Assembly (NCBI RefSeq): GCF_003385455.1
Contig: NZ_QNUF01000007.1
Coordinates: forward strand, 62,001 to 126,000
Length of the DNA: 64,000 nucleotides
DNA from: Chryseobacterium rhizosphaerae
GTDB taxonomy: Bacteria > Bacteroidota > Bacteroidia > Flavobacteriales > Weeksellaceae
Direction of reading: 5' to 3'
Shown: in pieces, positions 53,499-61,095 of the stretch
Layout: every line of letters starts with the position of its first letter
How positions within the stretch are numbered: the first letter of the stretch is position 1
The notes under the pieces: model-generated
Databases searched by the model: none
Told to the model about the DNA's origin: nothing
Seen by the model: the letters and a program-made list of their open reading frames with translations, nothing else
Made by a program: the position numbers and the translations under genes

Positions 53499-54086
53499 AA
53501 TACGTTCTCATCTCTACTAAAGTCTGATACAACATCCTTTATGCATCAGTACAATATCTTTTTCTATTGATCAATTCCTGTTTTGAGCATTCAACACAGA
53601 AATTGAAATAATTTTTATGTATTAAAAATTTTATTTGCTTTTTTAAATACTATTCAACAAATCACCCTATTACCTTATGCTTGTTGAATGATTTTGTTAA
53701 AATATTTATAAATATGAATTTTCGTTCATTTTACACAAAGCAAAGAAAGAAAAAATGATTAAAATTCTATTAAAACAGCGTACCACATACATACCACGTT
53801 ATGTTTTTAAGTAAAATATCATAACAGCTTTGTTCAGGCTGTTTCCAATTATTTATCTCTCTTTATTTTAACACAAGGTAAATGTAGCAGATTCTTGTAT
53901 TCACTTTTTATGATCCTGATCAATACTCTTCAATTATATTAAGAAAAAATGAAGTTTCGTGGTAGCGGTATGGTACCACATTGTGAGATAATCAAATAAA
54001 ATAGGTGTTCCTTTATTTTTTAATGCCGGATTCCGGTAACCTGTAAAAAAGGTGTTTACGTTTTAATCAAGTATAAATCACAACAT
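53499..54086. other. Gene-free region of 588 bp with repeated GTACCACAT sites
   Basis: AT-rich, without credible coding sequence. It holds two copies of GTACCACAT (53780-53788 and 53973-53981), and ATACCACG (53791-53798) faces its complement CGTGGTA at 53958-53964. These may be regulator sites for the Crp/Fnr gene starting at 54087 or for the orphan LuxR-like gene. A Crp-like ATGATCCTGATCAA lies near 53908, but no -7 element stands at the spacing seen elsewhere. Confidence 0.45.
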
Positions 54087-54680
54087 ATGATCACTGAAGA
54101 TTTATTAATTTCTTTTGGAGCTGAAACCATAAATTATAATGCGGGAGATCTTATTTTCCGTGAAGAGGAATATCCGATATACTATTATCAGATTGAAAAA
54201 GGAAAAATCAAGCTTAATAATTATACTGAAGATGGCAAAGAGTTTATCCAGAATATATTTTCTGACGGTCACAGCTTTGGTGAGTCACTTTTATTTGTTG
54301 ACCGCCCTTATCCCATGAACGCTCTAGCCATGGAAAACTCCTTTATCTTCAGGATATCAAGAGAAAGTTTTTTAAATCTCATAAAAAGCAATCCTGAAAT
54401 TTCACTGAATGTCTATCAATGTCTTGCTGAAAGAATGTATTATAAATATATTATGCTGTATAATCTTTCCTTTCAAAACCCTGTTTCAAAATTAAAATTA
54501 CTGCTGGATTATCTGAAAAGCTATCATGATGATAAGGCTGCCTATTCATTTCAGATACCGCTTACCCGCCAGCAGCTTGCTTCCCTTACCGGATTATGCG
54601 TAGAAACCGTTATACGTACCATAAAGCAAATGGAAAAAGATAATATTCTAAAGATTGAACAACGGAAAATCTATTATTAG
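54087..54680 (+). CDS. Crp/Fnr family transcriptional regulator with long helix-turn-helix domain
   Basis: The 197-residue product differs from the other three Crp/Fnr proteins in the window. It has the beta-roll (about residues 15-115; GDLIFREEEYPIYYYQIEKGKIKL and DGHSFGESLLF, the latter in the ligand-binding position), a dimer helix, and a full winged helix (about 150-197; LTRQQLASLTGLCVETVIRTIKQMEKD). This is the classical CRP/FNR recognition layout, with Glu and Arg (ETVIRT) where CRP contacts TGTGA-type half sites. No N-terminal cysteine cluster is seen. It is alone, with a large AT-rich region upstream and a short GCAGGA/TCCTG stem after it. Confidence 0.9.
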   Translation: MITEDLLISFGAETINYNAGDLIFREEEYPIYYYQIEKGKIKLNNYTEDGKEFIQNIFSDGHSFGESLLFVDRPYPMNALAMENSFIFRISRESFLNLIKSNPEISLNVYQCLAERMYYKYIMLYNLSFQNPVSKLKLLLDYLKSYHDDKAAYSFQIPLTRQQLASLTGLCVETVIRTIKQMEKDNILKIEQRKIYY

Positions 54681-54754
54681 AAAGCAAAATACCAGCAGGA
54701 AACCTCTCCTGTCCTTTAAATCACCAGCCTAATCGGACTCTAAAAAAATTTTTG

Positions 54755-55381
54755 TTACAGATCAAGCTGTCTCTGAAATTCCTCTACATATTTCGCAAGG
54801 TGAATTCCATCAGCCAATCCATGATGTGCCTCAATAGAAACCGGCATATATTTTTTCCCATCACGGATACTAAATCTTCCAAAAGCAATCTTTGGTACCG
54901 ATTCTGTGGTGTTGAAATCTGTAGGATGCAGAATGGCACTGAAAGAGTTCCATGGAATAGTTGTATGTCTTATATGATCTTTTCCCAGTCTGTCGTTGCT
55001 TAACCGAAGTCCTGATGATTGATGTACTCCCTTTATTTCTTCCTGCAAAGCTGCATTGAATATTTCAAAATCTTCCGAGAAATGTGTAAATGAAAAACCA
55101 AAAGTTCCATCAGGCCTTCCAATAGTGCTTCCTGCATGAACGGTATCAAATTGAACGACATCCTCATCTACTATTCTAAGTTTTAATTCTTCAACGGTAT
55201 TGACAGCAACCATAGACTTATGGTAATAATATGCAAAGAAAGAGTATCCTTTTTCTTTAGCCGTTTCATAAGCTTTGGTACAATCCACTTCCGTTGTAAA
55301 ACCAAGGTAAGGACTTGCCATCCCTGAAAAAAATTCAAAATGCTCCTTTCTGTTCCAACTTTCAATATCTACAATCTTCAT
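54755..55381 (-). CDS. Chloramphenicol acetyltransferase-like enzyme
   Basis: The 208-residue product shows the class A CAT fold: W-x-R-K-E-H-F-E-F-F at the start (SWNRKEHFEFF), then the C-terminal catalytic HHGLADGIH, which carries the general-base His (equivalent to His195) and the structural Asp. In the position of Ser148, which helps stabilise the oxyanion, the sequence RHTTIPW has Thr. The length fits CAT. It may give chloramphenicol resistance, but many CAT-like chromosomal proteins in Bacteroidetes have no tested resistance role. It is a single gene, without mobile elements nearby, so it looks intrinsic. Confidence 0.85.
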   Translation of the reverse strand: MKIVDIESWNRKEHFEFFSGMASPYLGFTTEVDCTKAYETAKEKGYSFFAYYYHKSMVAVNTVEELKLRIVDEDVVQFDTVHAGSTIGRPDGTFGFSFTHFSEDFEIFNAALQEEIKGVHQSSGLRLSNDRLGKDHIRHTTIPWNSFSAILHPTDFNTTESVPKIAFGRFSIRDGKKYMPVSIEAHHGLADGIHLAKYVEEFQRQLDL

Positions 55382-55514
55382 TGATTTTTTATTTGCTGCA
55401 AATTTCAGAAAGTTTCTCCGGTTTTAAAAATTTCTCACTCAAAATATAATAAAAACTTAATCGATAAAGCGCCTGGTTGGTAGATTTTTTGCTTCAAAAT
55501 AAGAAAACAAGGTT

Positions 55515-55970
55515 ATGAGTAGACATAGCTTCAAAGGAACCCATTGGTCAGCCATAAAAGTTGATCGTATTTATATTGTCAGCCTTACAAACCGGTCGAA
55601 TATCGTTGAAGCATTAACGGATTTTATTCGGAATCAGAATATTCAGGCAGGGGAAGTTACCGGAATAGGAGCCGTAAGTGAGGCTACCCTTCGTTTCTTT
55701 AATCCTTCAACAAAAAACTATGTGGATAAAACGTTTAAAGAACAAATGGAAGTGACCCATATTTCCGGAAATGTAGCTGAAATAGAAGAAAAGATAAGCC
55801 TTCATCTCCATATTACCCTGGGAAGAGAAGATTACACTGCCCTGGCTGGCCATCTTTTGGAGGCCACCATTCAGGGAGCTGCAGAATTTATTTTTTATCC
55901 TTTACATACCAGAGTGGTAAAAGTTAAAAATCAGGAAATAGGGATTAACCTCTATGATTTTGAAAAATAG
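55515..55970 (+). CDS. PPC (DUF296) domain DNA-binding-like protein
   Basis: The 151-residue product is a single PPC domain. Seen: DFIRNQNIQAGEVTGIGAVSEATLRFFN (the conserved GxxTGIGA strand, shortened here), VTHISGNVAEIEEKISLHLHITLGRED with the His cluster that binds metal in bacterial members, and GHLLEATIQGAAEFIFYPL. Bacterial PPC proteins form trimers; the function is unclear, and DNA binding is known mainly in plants, where an AT-hook is attached. It overlaps the Crp/Fnr gene that follows by 17 bases if that gene starts at 55954. Confidence 0.86.
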   Translation: MSRHSFKGTHWSAIKVDRIYIVSLTNRSNIVEALTDFIRNQNIQAGEVTGIGAVSEATLRFFNPSTKNYVDKTFKEQMEVTHISGNVAEIEEKISLHLHITLGREDYTALAGHLLEATIQGAAEFIFYPLHTRVVKVKNQEIGINLYDFEK

Positions 55971-56604
55971 AACTTATCTTGCTTCGGAAAGCATTATTTT
56001 TGATGAAAATATTTATTTGATGTTTGAGGTCCTGCTTTCCCATATCGAAAATAAGGTTGATATCACAGAAGATCAGAAAAACCAGGTTCAGTCTTTCTTT
56101 ACCGTAAAAAAACTCCGTAAAAAACAGTATCTGCTTCAGGAAGGAAATATCTGTAAATGTTTGTCTTTTGTGAGTAAAGGGCTGTTGAAATCTTATTTTC
56201 TGGATGAAAAAGGAAATGAGCACATCAATATGTTTGCTTTTGAAGGCTGGTGGATCTCCGATTTCAATAGTTTTGTTCATCAGGAAAAGGCAGTATTAAA
56301 TATCGACGCCATCGAAGAAACCGAAGTCCTGATGATTACCCTGGAAAACTATGAAAAGATGATGGTGGAGGTTCCTGTCATGGATCGCTATTTCAGAATT
56401 TTATACCAAAACAGCCTGGTAACCAAAGATCAAAGACTTATTGTTTCCAATAGCTATACTGCAGAAGAAAAATACCTGCAGCTGGCCCAGAAAAATCCCG
56501 AAATGATTAAAAGAGTCCCTCACAACCTTATTGCGTCCTATCTTGGGCTGGCACCTGAAACGATAAGCAGGATCCGTAAAAAGATTTCTTTGAATAAAAA
56601 TTGA
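55954..56604 (+). CDS. Crp/Fnr family transcriptional regulator
   Basis: The 216-residue frame from ATG 55954 overlaps the PPC gene by 17 bases; a start at ATG 56020 would give 194 residues and the usual N-terminus (MFEVLLSHIENKV), so the true start is uncertain. The beta-roll is near residues 40-145 and the short helix-turn-helix is LIASYLGLAPETISRIRKKI. It lies directly before two Crp-type boxes and the SDR gene at 56690, so it is the likely activator of that gene. Its helix-turn-helix closely resembles that of the regulator at 7851, which may explain the near-identical boxes at both places. Confidence 0.87.
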   Translation: MILKNRTYLASESIIFDENIYLMFEVLLSHIENKVDITEDQKNQVQSFFTVKKLRKKQYLLQEGNICKCLSFVSKGLLKSYFLDEKGNEHINMFAFEGWWISDFNSFVHQEKAVLNIDAIEETEVLMITLENYEKMMVEVPVMDRYFRILYQNSLVTKDQRLIVSNSYTAEEKYLQLAQKNPEMIKRVPHNLIASYLGLAPETISRIRKKISLNKN

Positions 56605-56667
56605 TCCAGATCAATTCAAACGCATGATCCAGGTCAAGCTTGCAGGTCTGTAGGCGCCGTAATTTTG
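56601..56667 (+). promoter_or_regulatory. Promoter of the SDR gene with two Crp-type boxes
   Basis: TTGATCCAGATCAA (56601-56614) is a perfect palindrome, and ATGATCCAGGTCAA (56624-56637) lies 23 bp further on, two helical turns. From the end of the second box it is exactly 30 nt to the end of TAATTTTG (56660-56667), a full -7 match. The second box thus sits near -42 (class II), the first near -65 (class I). Confidence 0.72.
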
Positions 56668-56689
56668 TAAAATAATTTTTATAAATATT

Positions 56690-57766
56690 ATGGAAAATAT
56701 AGGAAATATCGCATTGGTAGTAGGTGCTACCGGGATTACGGGAAGTAATCTTGCTGAAGAACTGATTGCGCAGGGCTGGATCACTTATGGATTATCCAGA
56801 AATATAGACAATGCTATTCCGGGACTTCGCCCTGTTAAGGCGAACCTTCTGGACGAAGAAAACCTCACTGAAGCACTGGCAGGGATCTCTCCTACCCACG
56901 TTTATTTTACTACCTGGATGCGTAACGATACCGAAGAAGAAAATATCCGTGTAAACAGCGCATTGGTAAGGAATCTGTTACATGTTTTATCTCCTAAAAA
57001 ATCTGTTCAGCATGTTGCTTTGGTTACAGGGCTGAAGCATTATCTCGGACCTTTTGAAGCCTATGCAAAAGATGGAATACTGCCGGAAACACCAGTTCGG
57101 GAAGAACACCCCAGACTTTCGCTTCCCAATTTTTATTATGCTCAGGAAGATGAAGTATACCAGGCTTCTGAGAGAGAAGGTTTCACCTGGAGTGTTCACA
57201 GACCTCATACTGTCGTAGGCTATGCCGTTGGAAATCTTATGAATATAGGGACTACCTTAGCCGTCTATGCCAGTATTTGTAAAGAAACCGGCAGGAAATT
57301 TATCTGGCCTGGGTCTGAAGCCCAATGGAATGGCGTATCAGATGTAACCGATGCTAAAGTATTGGCCAAACAGTTAATTTGGGCCTCCACCACCGAAACC
57401 GCAAAAAATCAGGCTTTTAATATTACCAATGGAGATATATTCCGATGGAAATGGCTTTGGAAAAGATTGGCGGACCGGTTTGGGATTGAAGCAGAAGGAT
57501 TTAATGGTTCGGTAAGACCTCTTGAAAAAGAACTGCAAAATGATCATCCTTTATGGAAAGCAATAGCAGAAAAATATGATTTGAAAGAAAATCATTTAAA
57601 CAAATTATCTTCAGCATGGCATACCGACCTGGACCTTGGAAGACCTCTTGAGGTGATGTGTGATATGTCTAAAAGCAGAAAACTGGGCTTTACTGCCTTT
57701 AAAAGTACCGAAGATTCCTTCGCTGAAGTTTTTGAGAAATTAAAAGCAGAAAAAATGATCCCTTAA
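56690..57766 (+). CDS. SDR family reductase of the PRISE (progesterone 5-beta-reductase/iridoid synthase-like) type
   Basis: The 358-residue product has the NADPH-binding motif ALVVGATGITGSNLAEEL (about residues 8-25) and the PRISE signature VALVTGLKHYLGPFEAY, with the catalytic Lys in LKHYLGPF, and the Tyr in NFYYAQEDEVY. The extended region WNGVSDVTDAKVLAKQLIWA and the FNITNGDIFRWKWLWKRLA segment are typical. These enzymes reduce activated C=C bonds of enones. The natural substrate in bacteria is unknown. Two Crp-type boxes lie upstream and a strong terminator follows, so it is a single-gene unit under Crp/Fnr control. Confidence 0.9.
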   Translation: MENIGNIALVVGATGITGSNLAEELIAQGWITYGLSRNIDNAIPGLRPVKANLLDEENLTEALAGISPTHVYFTTWMRNDTEEENIRVNSALVRNLLHVLSPKKSVQHVALVTGLKHYLGPFEAYAKDGILPETPVREEHPRLSLPNFYYAQEDEVYQASEREGFTWSVHRPHTVVGYAVGNLMNIGTTLAVYASICKETGRKFIWPGSEAQWNGVSDVTDAKVLAKQLIWASTTETAKNQAFNITNGDIFRWKWLWKRLADRFGIEAEGFNGSVRPLEKELQNDHPLWKAIAEKYDLKENHLNKLSSAWHTDLDLGRPLEVMCDMSKSRKLGFTAFKSTEDSFAEVFEKLKAEKMIP

Positions 57767-57768
57767 AT

Positions 57769-57799
57769 AAAAAAGGAGCGATTATTTCGCTCCTTTTTT
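57769..57799 (+). terminator. Terminator of the PRISE-type SDR gene
   Basis: AAAAAAGGAGCGA pairs perfectly with TCGCTCCTTTTTT (13 pairs, five-base loop), 3 bp past the stop codon. The A-rich left arm and T-rich right arm let it work in both directions. Confidence 0.85.
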
Positions 57800-57850
57800 A
57801 TATTGATGTGTTTTTTTAATCATGGAATTTTCACCATCATTTATTTCAAA

Positions 57851-58654
57851 CTAAACTTCAGATGTTGTCATGCCGTATTTTCTTTTAAAGGAATAATAAA
57901 AGTGAGACAGATTTTCAAAACCAAGATCCAGATAAATATCTGAGGGCTTTTTTTGTTTATGCCTGATCAGATAATACGCTTCCTCTAGCCTTTTCTCCTT
58001 TAGCCACTGTTTGGGCGTCTTATTGAAAGTCTTATTAAAATCCCTTTTAAATCCCGAAAGGCTACGTCCTGTAAGTTTGGCAAAAGCCTCTACAGACACA
58101 TTAAACATGAAATTTTTATTCATAAATTCTTTAAGGTCGATCTTATGAGGCTCTGAAAAATCAAACAGTAGATTTTTAAAATCCGGATTGCTCTGCAAGA
58201 TAAGTTCTATGGCTTCCCTGATCTTCAAAATAGCCAGTCTCAGCGTTACTTCTTTTGTTTTATCAACATAAGGAATAAGAGACTGAAAATAACCTCTGAA
58301 AAAATCATCCGGTTCAAAGAATAGCTTTTGATTACCCGCAAACGGAGCATCCATCACAATTTTATTTTCTGTAGCATATTGCCGCAATGTTTCGATGTCA
58401 AGATTGATGGATATAAACTGATACTTTTCTTTTTCTGAAGGATACTTAATAGTCCGGATCAATTGATTTTTTCTGACCAGAACCACGGTATTTTCTTTAA
58501 CAATGGTCTTTCCCTGATCATGAAAAGCATGAGTTTCTCCGGATATTTGAAATCCCAGAAAATGATCCGGTATAAACTCTTCATTTCCTCTGTAGGTTTC
58601 AAAAGCGCATGAGTAAACCAGTTTGTCAAATATAATTTCAGAAGTGTTCTCCAT
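57851..58654 (-). CDS. AraC family transcriptional regulator
   Basis: The 267-residue product has a beta-rich N-terminal sensor (about residues 10-110; HDQGKTIVKENTVVLVRKNQLI) and a C-terminal helix-turn-helix pair (about 165-265; VSVEAFAKLTGRSLSGFKRDFN and SDIYLDLGFENLSHFYYSFKRKYG). It is the third gene of a unit with an SDR oxidoreductase and an HbpS/GlcG-like gene, with an 18-bp gap to the latter. Such an end-of-operon activator often controls its own operon, and a direct repeat lies before the first gene (59931-59962). Confidence 0.9.
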   Translation of the reverse strand: MENTSEIIFDKLVYSCAFETYRGNEEFIPDHFLGFQISGETHAFHDQGKTIVKENTVVLVRKNQLIRTIKYPSEKEKYQFISINLDIETLRQYATENKIVMDAPFAGNQKLFFEPDDFFRGYFQSLIPYVDKTKEVTLRLAILKIREAIELILQSNPDFKNLLFDFSEPHKIDLKEFMNKNFMFNVSVEAFAKLTGRSLSGFKRDFNKTFNKTPKQWLKEKRLEEAYYLIRHKQKKPSDIYLDLGFENLSHFYYSFKRKYGMTTSEV

Positions 58655-58672
58655 GATACAAATATCTGAAAT

Positions 58673-59074
58673 TTAAGCAATACCGGAAGCTCCTGCACCT
58701 GCAATTTCTTTATCCTCTTCGGGACTTCCGCCTGAAGAACCAATTGCTCCTATGATTTCTCCCTGAGCATTTTTAATAACGACTCCTCCGGCAATGGTTA
58801 ACAGCCCGTCATTAGAATTCAGCATTCCATAGCCATGCATCTCTGCTCCCGCAATAATACTGCCCATAATCTCACTGTCAACACCAAACATAACGGCTGT
58901 CTTTGCTTTTTTTACTGCAAAATCAATCACCCCATATACACTGTCTAACCGGGCAAAAGAGACCAGATGTCCCCCCGCATCCACCACGGCAATGCTGACA
59001 GGAATATTCAGGGCTTTTGCTTTCCCGACAGCGGCTTTTAAAGCCTTTTCTGCCAGATCATAACTGATTCCCAT
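58673..59074 (-). CDS. GlcG/HbpS family protein
   Basis: The 133-residue product matches the GlcG/HbpS (DUF336) family along its full length: IPVSIAVVDAGGHLVSFARLD, GYGMLNSNDGLLTIAGGVVI and the C-terminal GAIGSSGGSPEEDKEIAGAG. HbpS of Streptomyces binds haem outside the cell, while others are cytosolic with poorly known roles, often next to oxidoreductases or in glycolate operons. It has no signal peptide here. It stands between an SDR gene (4-bp gap) and an AraC gene, so it probably aids the SDR reaction or its sensing. Confidence 0.9.
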   Translation of the reverse strand: MGISYDLAEKALKAAVGKAKALNIPVSIAVVDAGGHLVSFARLDSVYGVIDFAVKKAKTAVMFGVDSEIMGSIIAGAEMHGYGMLNSNDGLLTIAGGVVIKNAQGEIIGAIGSSGGSPEEDKEIAGAGASGIA

Positions 59075-59078
59075 ATGA

Positions 59079-59870
59079 TTAACTTTTTGCTGTCCATGCT
59101 TCGGCCTGAAGCTGTTTTACAAAATCCTCCGTTTCTTTCGGGTGTACATTTCTGAAATTAGAATGATCATCCAAAGCAACATTCACGATACAGTCTGCCA
59201 TAGATTGAGGATCTAACTGATGGGCCAATGATTCTGCTGTACCTTCAAAGACAGATGGAGGTGTGAAGTTGGTCTCAGGATTATACCAACGGAAAATAGA
59301 GTCTACCCCACGGTCATTAAAGCCTGTTCCAAATACTCCCGGATTGCACGTTGCAATTTTAATATCAAACTGGGCCAGTTCTGTTTTTAAGCCCTCTGCA
59401 ATGGCTTCCATTGCATGTTTTGATGCACAATATGCAGCCACATACGGCACCGTCCATAATCCACCCATAGAAGTGGTAAATACGATTTTCCCCGGCTTCT
59501 TTTGTTCAATGAATTTCTTGACAAACCCCTGAGCCAGCTCCAGCCCACCAAAGACATTCACATCAAACATAGAACGGACTAATTCCAGTGGCTGTTCAGC
59601 AATAGGACCTCCTTCCATAATTCCGGCGTTGCTAATTAAAATATCAATATCGTATTTTTGATGGATATAAGCAATATCACGAGAGTTGGTGACATCCAGT
59701 TTATCAACCGTAAGATCAATCCCCTTTTCTTTAGCTTCTCTGATTAAATCACTCATCTGAGGATAAACCTGAGCTGTGGCAATTACTTTGTGTCCTTTCT
59801 TTGCCAAATCGAAAGCAGCAATCTTCCCAAATCCGCTTGCTGCACCTGTAATCAAAATTGTTTTACTCAT
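59079..59870 (-). CDS. SDR family oxidoreductase
   Basis: The 263-residue product is a classical short-chain dehydrogenase: TILITGAASGFGKIAAFDLAK (cofactor motif TGAASGFG, residues 8-15), DILISNAGIMEGG (NAG motif), the catalytic Ser in VFTTSMGGLW and YxxxK in VAAYCASKHAME. The loop after it (CNPGVFGTGFNDRG) is standard. The substrate is unknown. It leads the SDR, HbpS-like and AraC unit. A -7-like GAAATTTG stands before its start, and two AAAGTTCAT copies lie further upstream. Confidence 0.92.
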   Translation of the reverse strand: MSKTILITGAASGFGKIAAFDLAKKGHKVIATAQVYPQMSDLIREAKEKGIDLTVDKLDVTNSRDIAYIHQKYDIDILISNAGIMEGGPIAEQPLELVRSMFDVNVFGGLELAQGFVKKFIEQKKPGKIVFTTSMGGLWTVPYVAAYCASKHAMEAIAEGLKTELAQFDIKIATCNPGVFGTGFNDRGVDSIFRWYNPETNFTPPSVFEGTAESLAHQLDPQSMADCIVNVALDDHSNFRNVHPKETEDFVKQLQAEAWTAKS

Positions 59871-59930
59871 TGTATTCTTTTTTTATGATACTACAAATTT
59901 CAATGATTTTCAGAAGGTTACTATTGTTGG

Positions 59931-59962
59931 AAAGTTCATTCTTTTATTGCTGAAAAGTTCAT
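59931..59962 (-). promoter_or_regulatory. Direct repeat, candidate AraC-protein site
   Basis: AAAGTTCAT occurs at 59931-59939 and 59954-59962, 23 bp apart, on the same face of the helix. On the minus strand it lies upstream of the -7-like element (59894-59900) of the SDR operon, at about -38 to -70. AraC-type proteins bind such direct repeats. Confidence 0.45.
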
Positions 59963-60072
59963 CTGATGTATTGGATAACGGTAAGATATTTTCATAGGAC
60001 GGCATAAAAATAAACGGTTTATTGTAAATTGGTTAAGTTTTTGAAGCTTATTCTACAAAACCAATCACACCA

Positions 60073-61095
60073 TTGAAATTAATCACATTTACTAAAAAAG
60101 GAATTTACTGTCCCCAGGGAAAATTTTATATAGATCCGTGGAGGCCTGTAGATATGGCAGTCATTACCCATGGACATGCTGACCATGCCCGCTGGGGAAT
60201 GAAAAAATACCTTTGTCATCATTTTACAAAACCCATTCTGTATCAAAGAATAGGACCGGATATTGAATGTCAGGGTGTGGAATACGGAGAAAAAATTAAT
60301 ATGAATGGGGTACAGGTTTCGCTTCATCCTGCGGGGCATATTATTGGTTCTGCACAGATCAGGCTGGAATATAAAGGGTATGTAATGGTCATTTCAGGGG
60401 ATTATAAGGTTCAGTATGATGGGCTGAGTACTCCTTTTGAACTCGTGAAATGCAATGAGTTTGTTACAGAAAGCACTTTTGGACTGCCTATTTACAATTG
60501 GTTAGAAGTTCAGGATTTAAATAAGAAGCTCCAAAATTGGGTGCTGAAGAATAAAGAAAATAATAAAACATCCGTGTTTATCGGATATTCTTTAGGAAAA
60601 GCGCAGCGGATTATGAAAGCCGTGGAAGGATTGGGAGAAATATATGTCCACTACTCCATTGGAAAATTGAACGAGGCTTTTGAAACCGTTGGAATCAAAC
60701 TTCCCGATTATACCATAGCAGATTTTAAAGAACGTCCTAAAGAGATGGAACATGAAATTGTCATTGTTCCTCCAGCTTTACTGGACAGCAATATGATAAA
60801 AAAAATTCCTGATCCGGCAACCGCTATATGTTCCGGATGGATGCAGGTGCGTGGTGCCCGAAGATGGCGGAGTGCCGATGCGGGATTTGCCATGAGTGAC
60901 CATGCAGACTGGAAGGGCCTTTTGCAAACCGTAAAAGCTACAGAAGCCGAAATTGTACATGTCACCCATGGGCAGACTGAAATATTCTCAAAATATCTGA
61001 ATGAAATTGGTATTCATGCCGATGTAGTAGAAACTCTTTTTGGCGAAGATGATGAAGAAACAGAAAAGGTAAATCAAGAAAACCCGGAAGTATGA
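60073..61095 (+). CDS. Ligase-associated DNA exonuclease (MBL fold)
   Basis: The 340-residue product has an MBL/beta-CASP-like fold with ITHGHADHARWG (about residues 33-44; the HxHxDH metal motif), HPAGHIIGSAQI and ISGDYKVQYDG, and a late AMSDHADWKGLL, the pattern of the Lhr/ligase-linked exonucleases of the SNM1/Artemis group. The start is TTG at 60073: upstream there is no ATG or GTG before an in-frame stop at 60034, and the N-terminus MKLITFTKKGIYCPQG fits the family. It overlaps the DNA ligase gene by four bases. The module is thought to repair DNA breaks or crosslinks. Confidence 0.92.
   Translation: MKLITFTKKGIYCPQGKFYIDPWRPVDMAVITHGHADHARWGMKKYLCHHFTKPILYQRIGPDIECQGVEYGEKINMNGVQVSLHPAGHIIGSAQIRLEYKGYVMVISGDYKVQYDGLSTPFELVKCNEFVTESTFGLPIYNWLEVQDLNKKLQNWVLKNKENNKTSVFIGYSLGKAQRIMKAVEGLGEIYVHYSIGKLNEAFETVGIKLPDYTIADFKERPKEMEHEIVIVPPALLDSNMIKKIPDPATAICSGWMQVRGARRWRSADAGFAMSDHADWKGLLQTVKATEAEIVHVTHGQTEIFSKYLNEIGIHADVVETLFGEDDEETEKVNQENPEV

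Noticed and set aside
53900..53925. Fifth Crp-type box, ATGATCCTGATCAA, before the Crp/Fnr gene at 54087
   Set aside because: It is a fair palindrome, but no -7 element lies 30 nt downstream as at the four other promoters, and it is more than 160 bp from the start codon.
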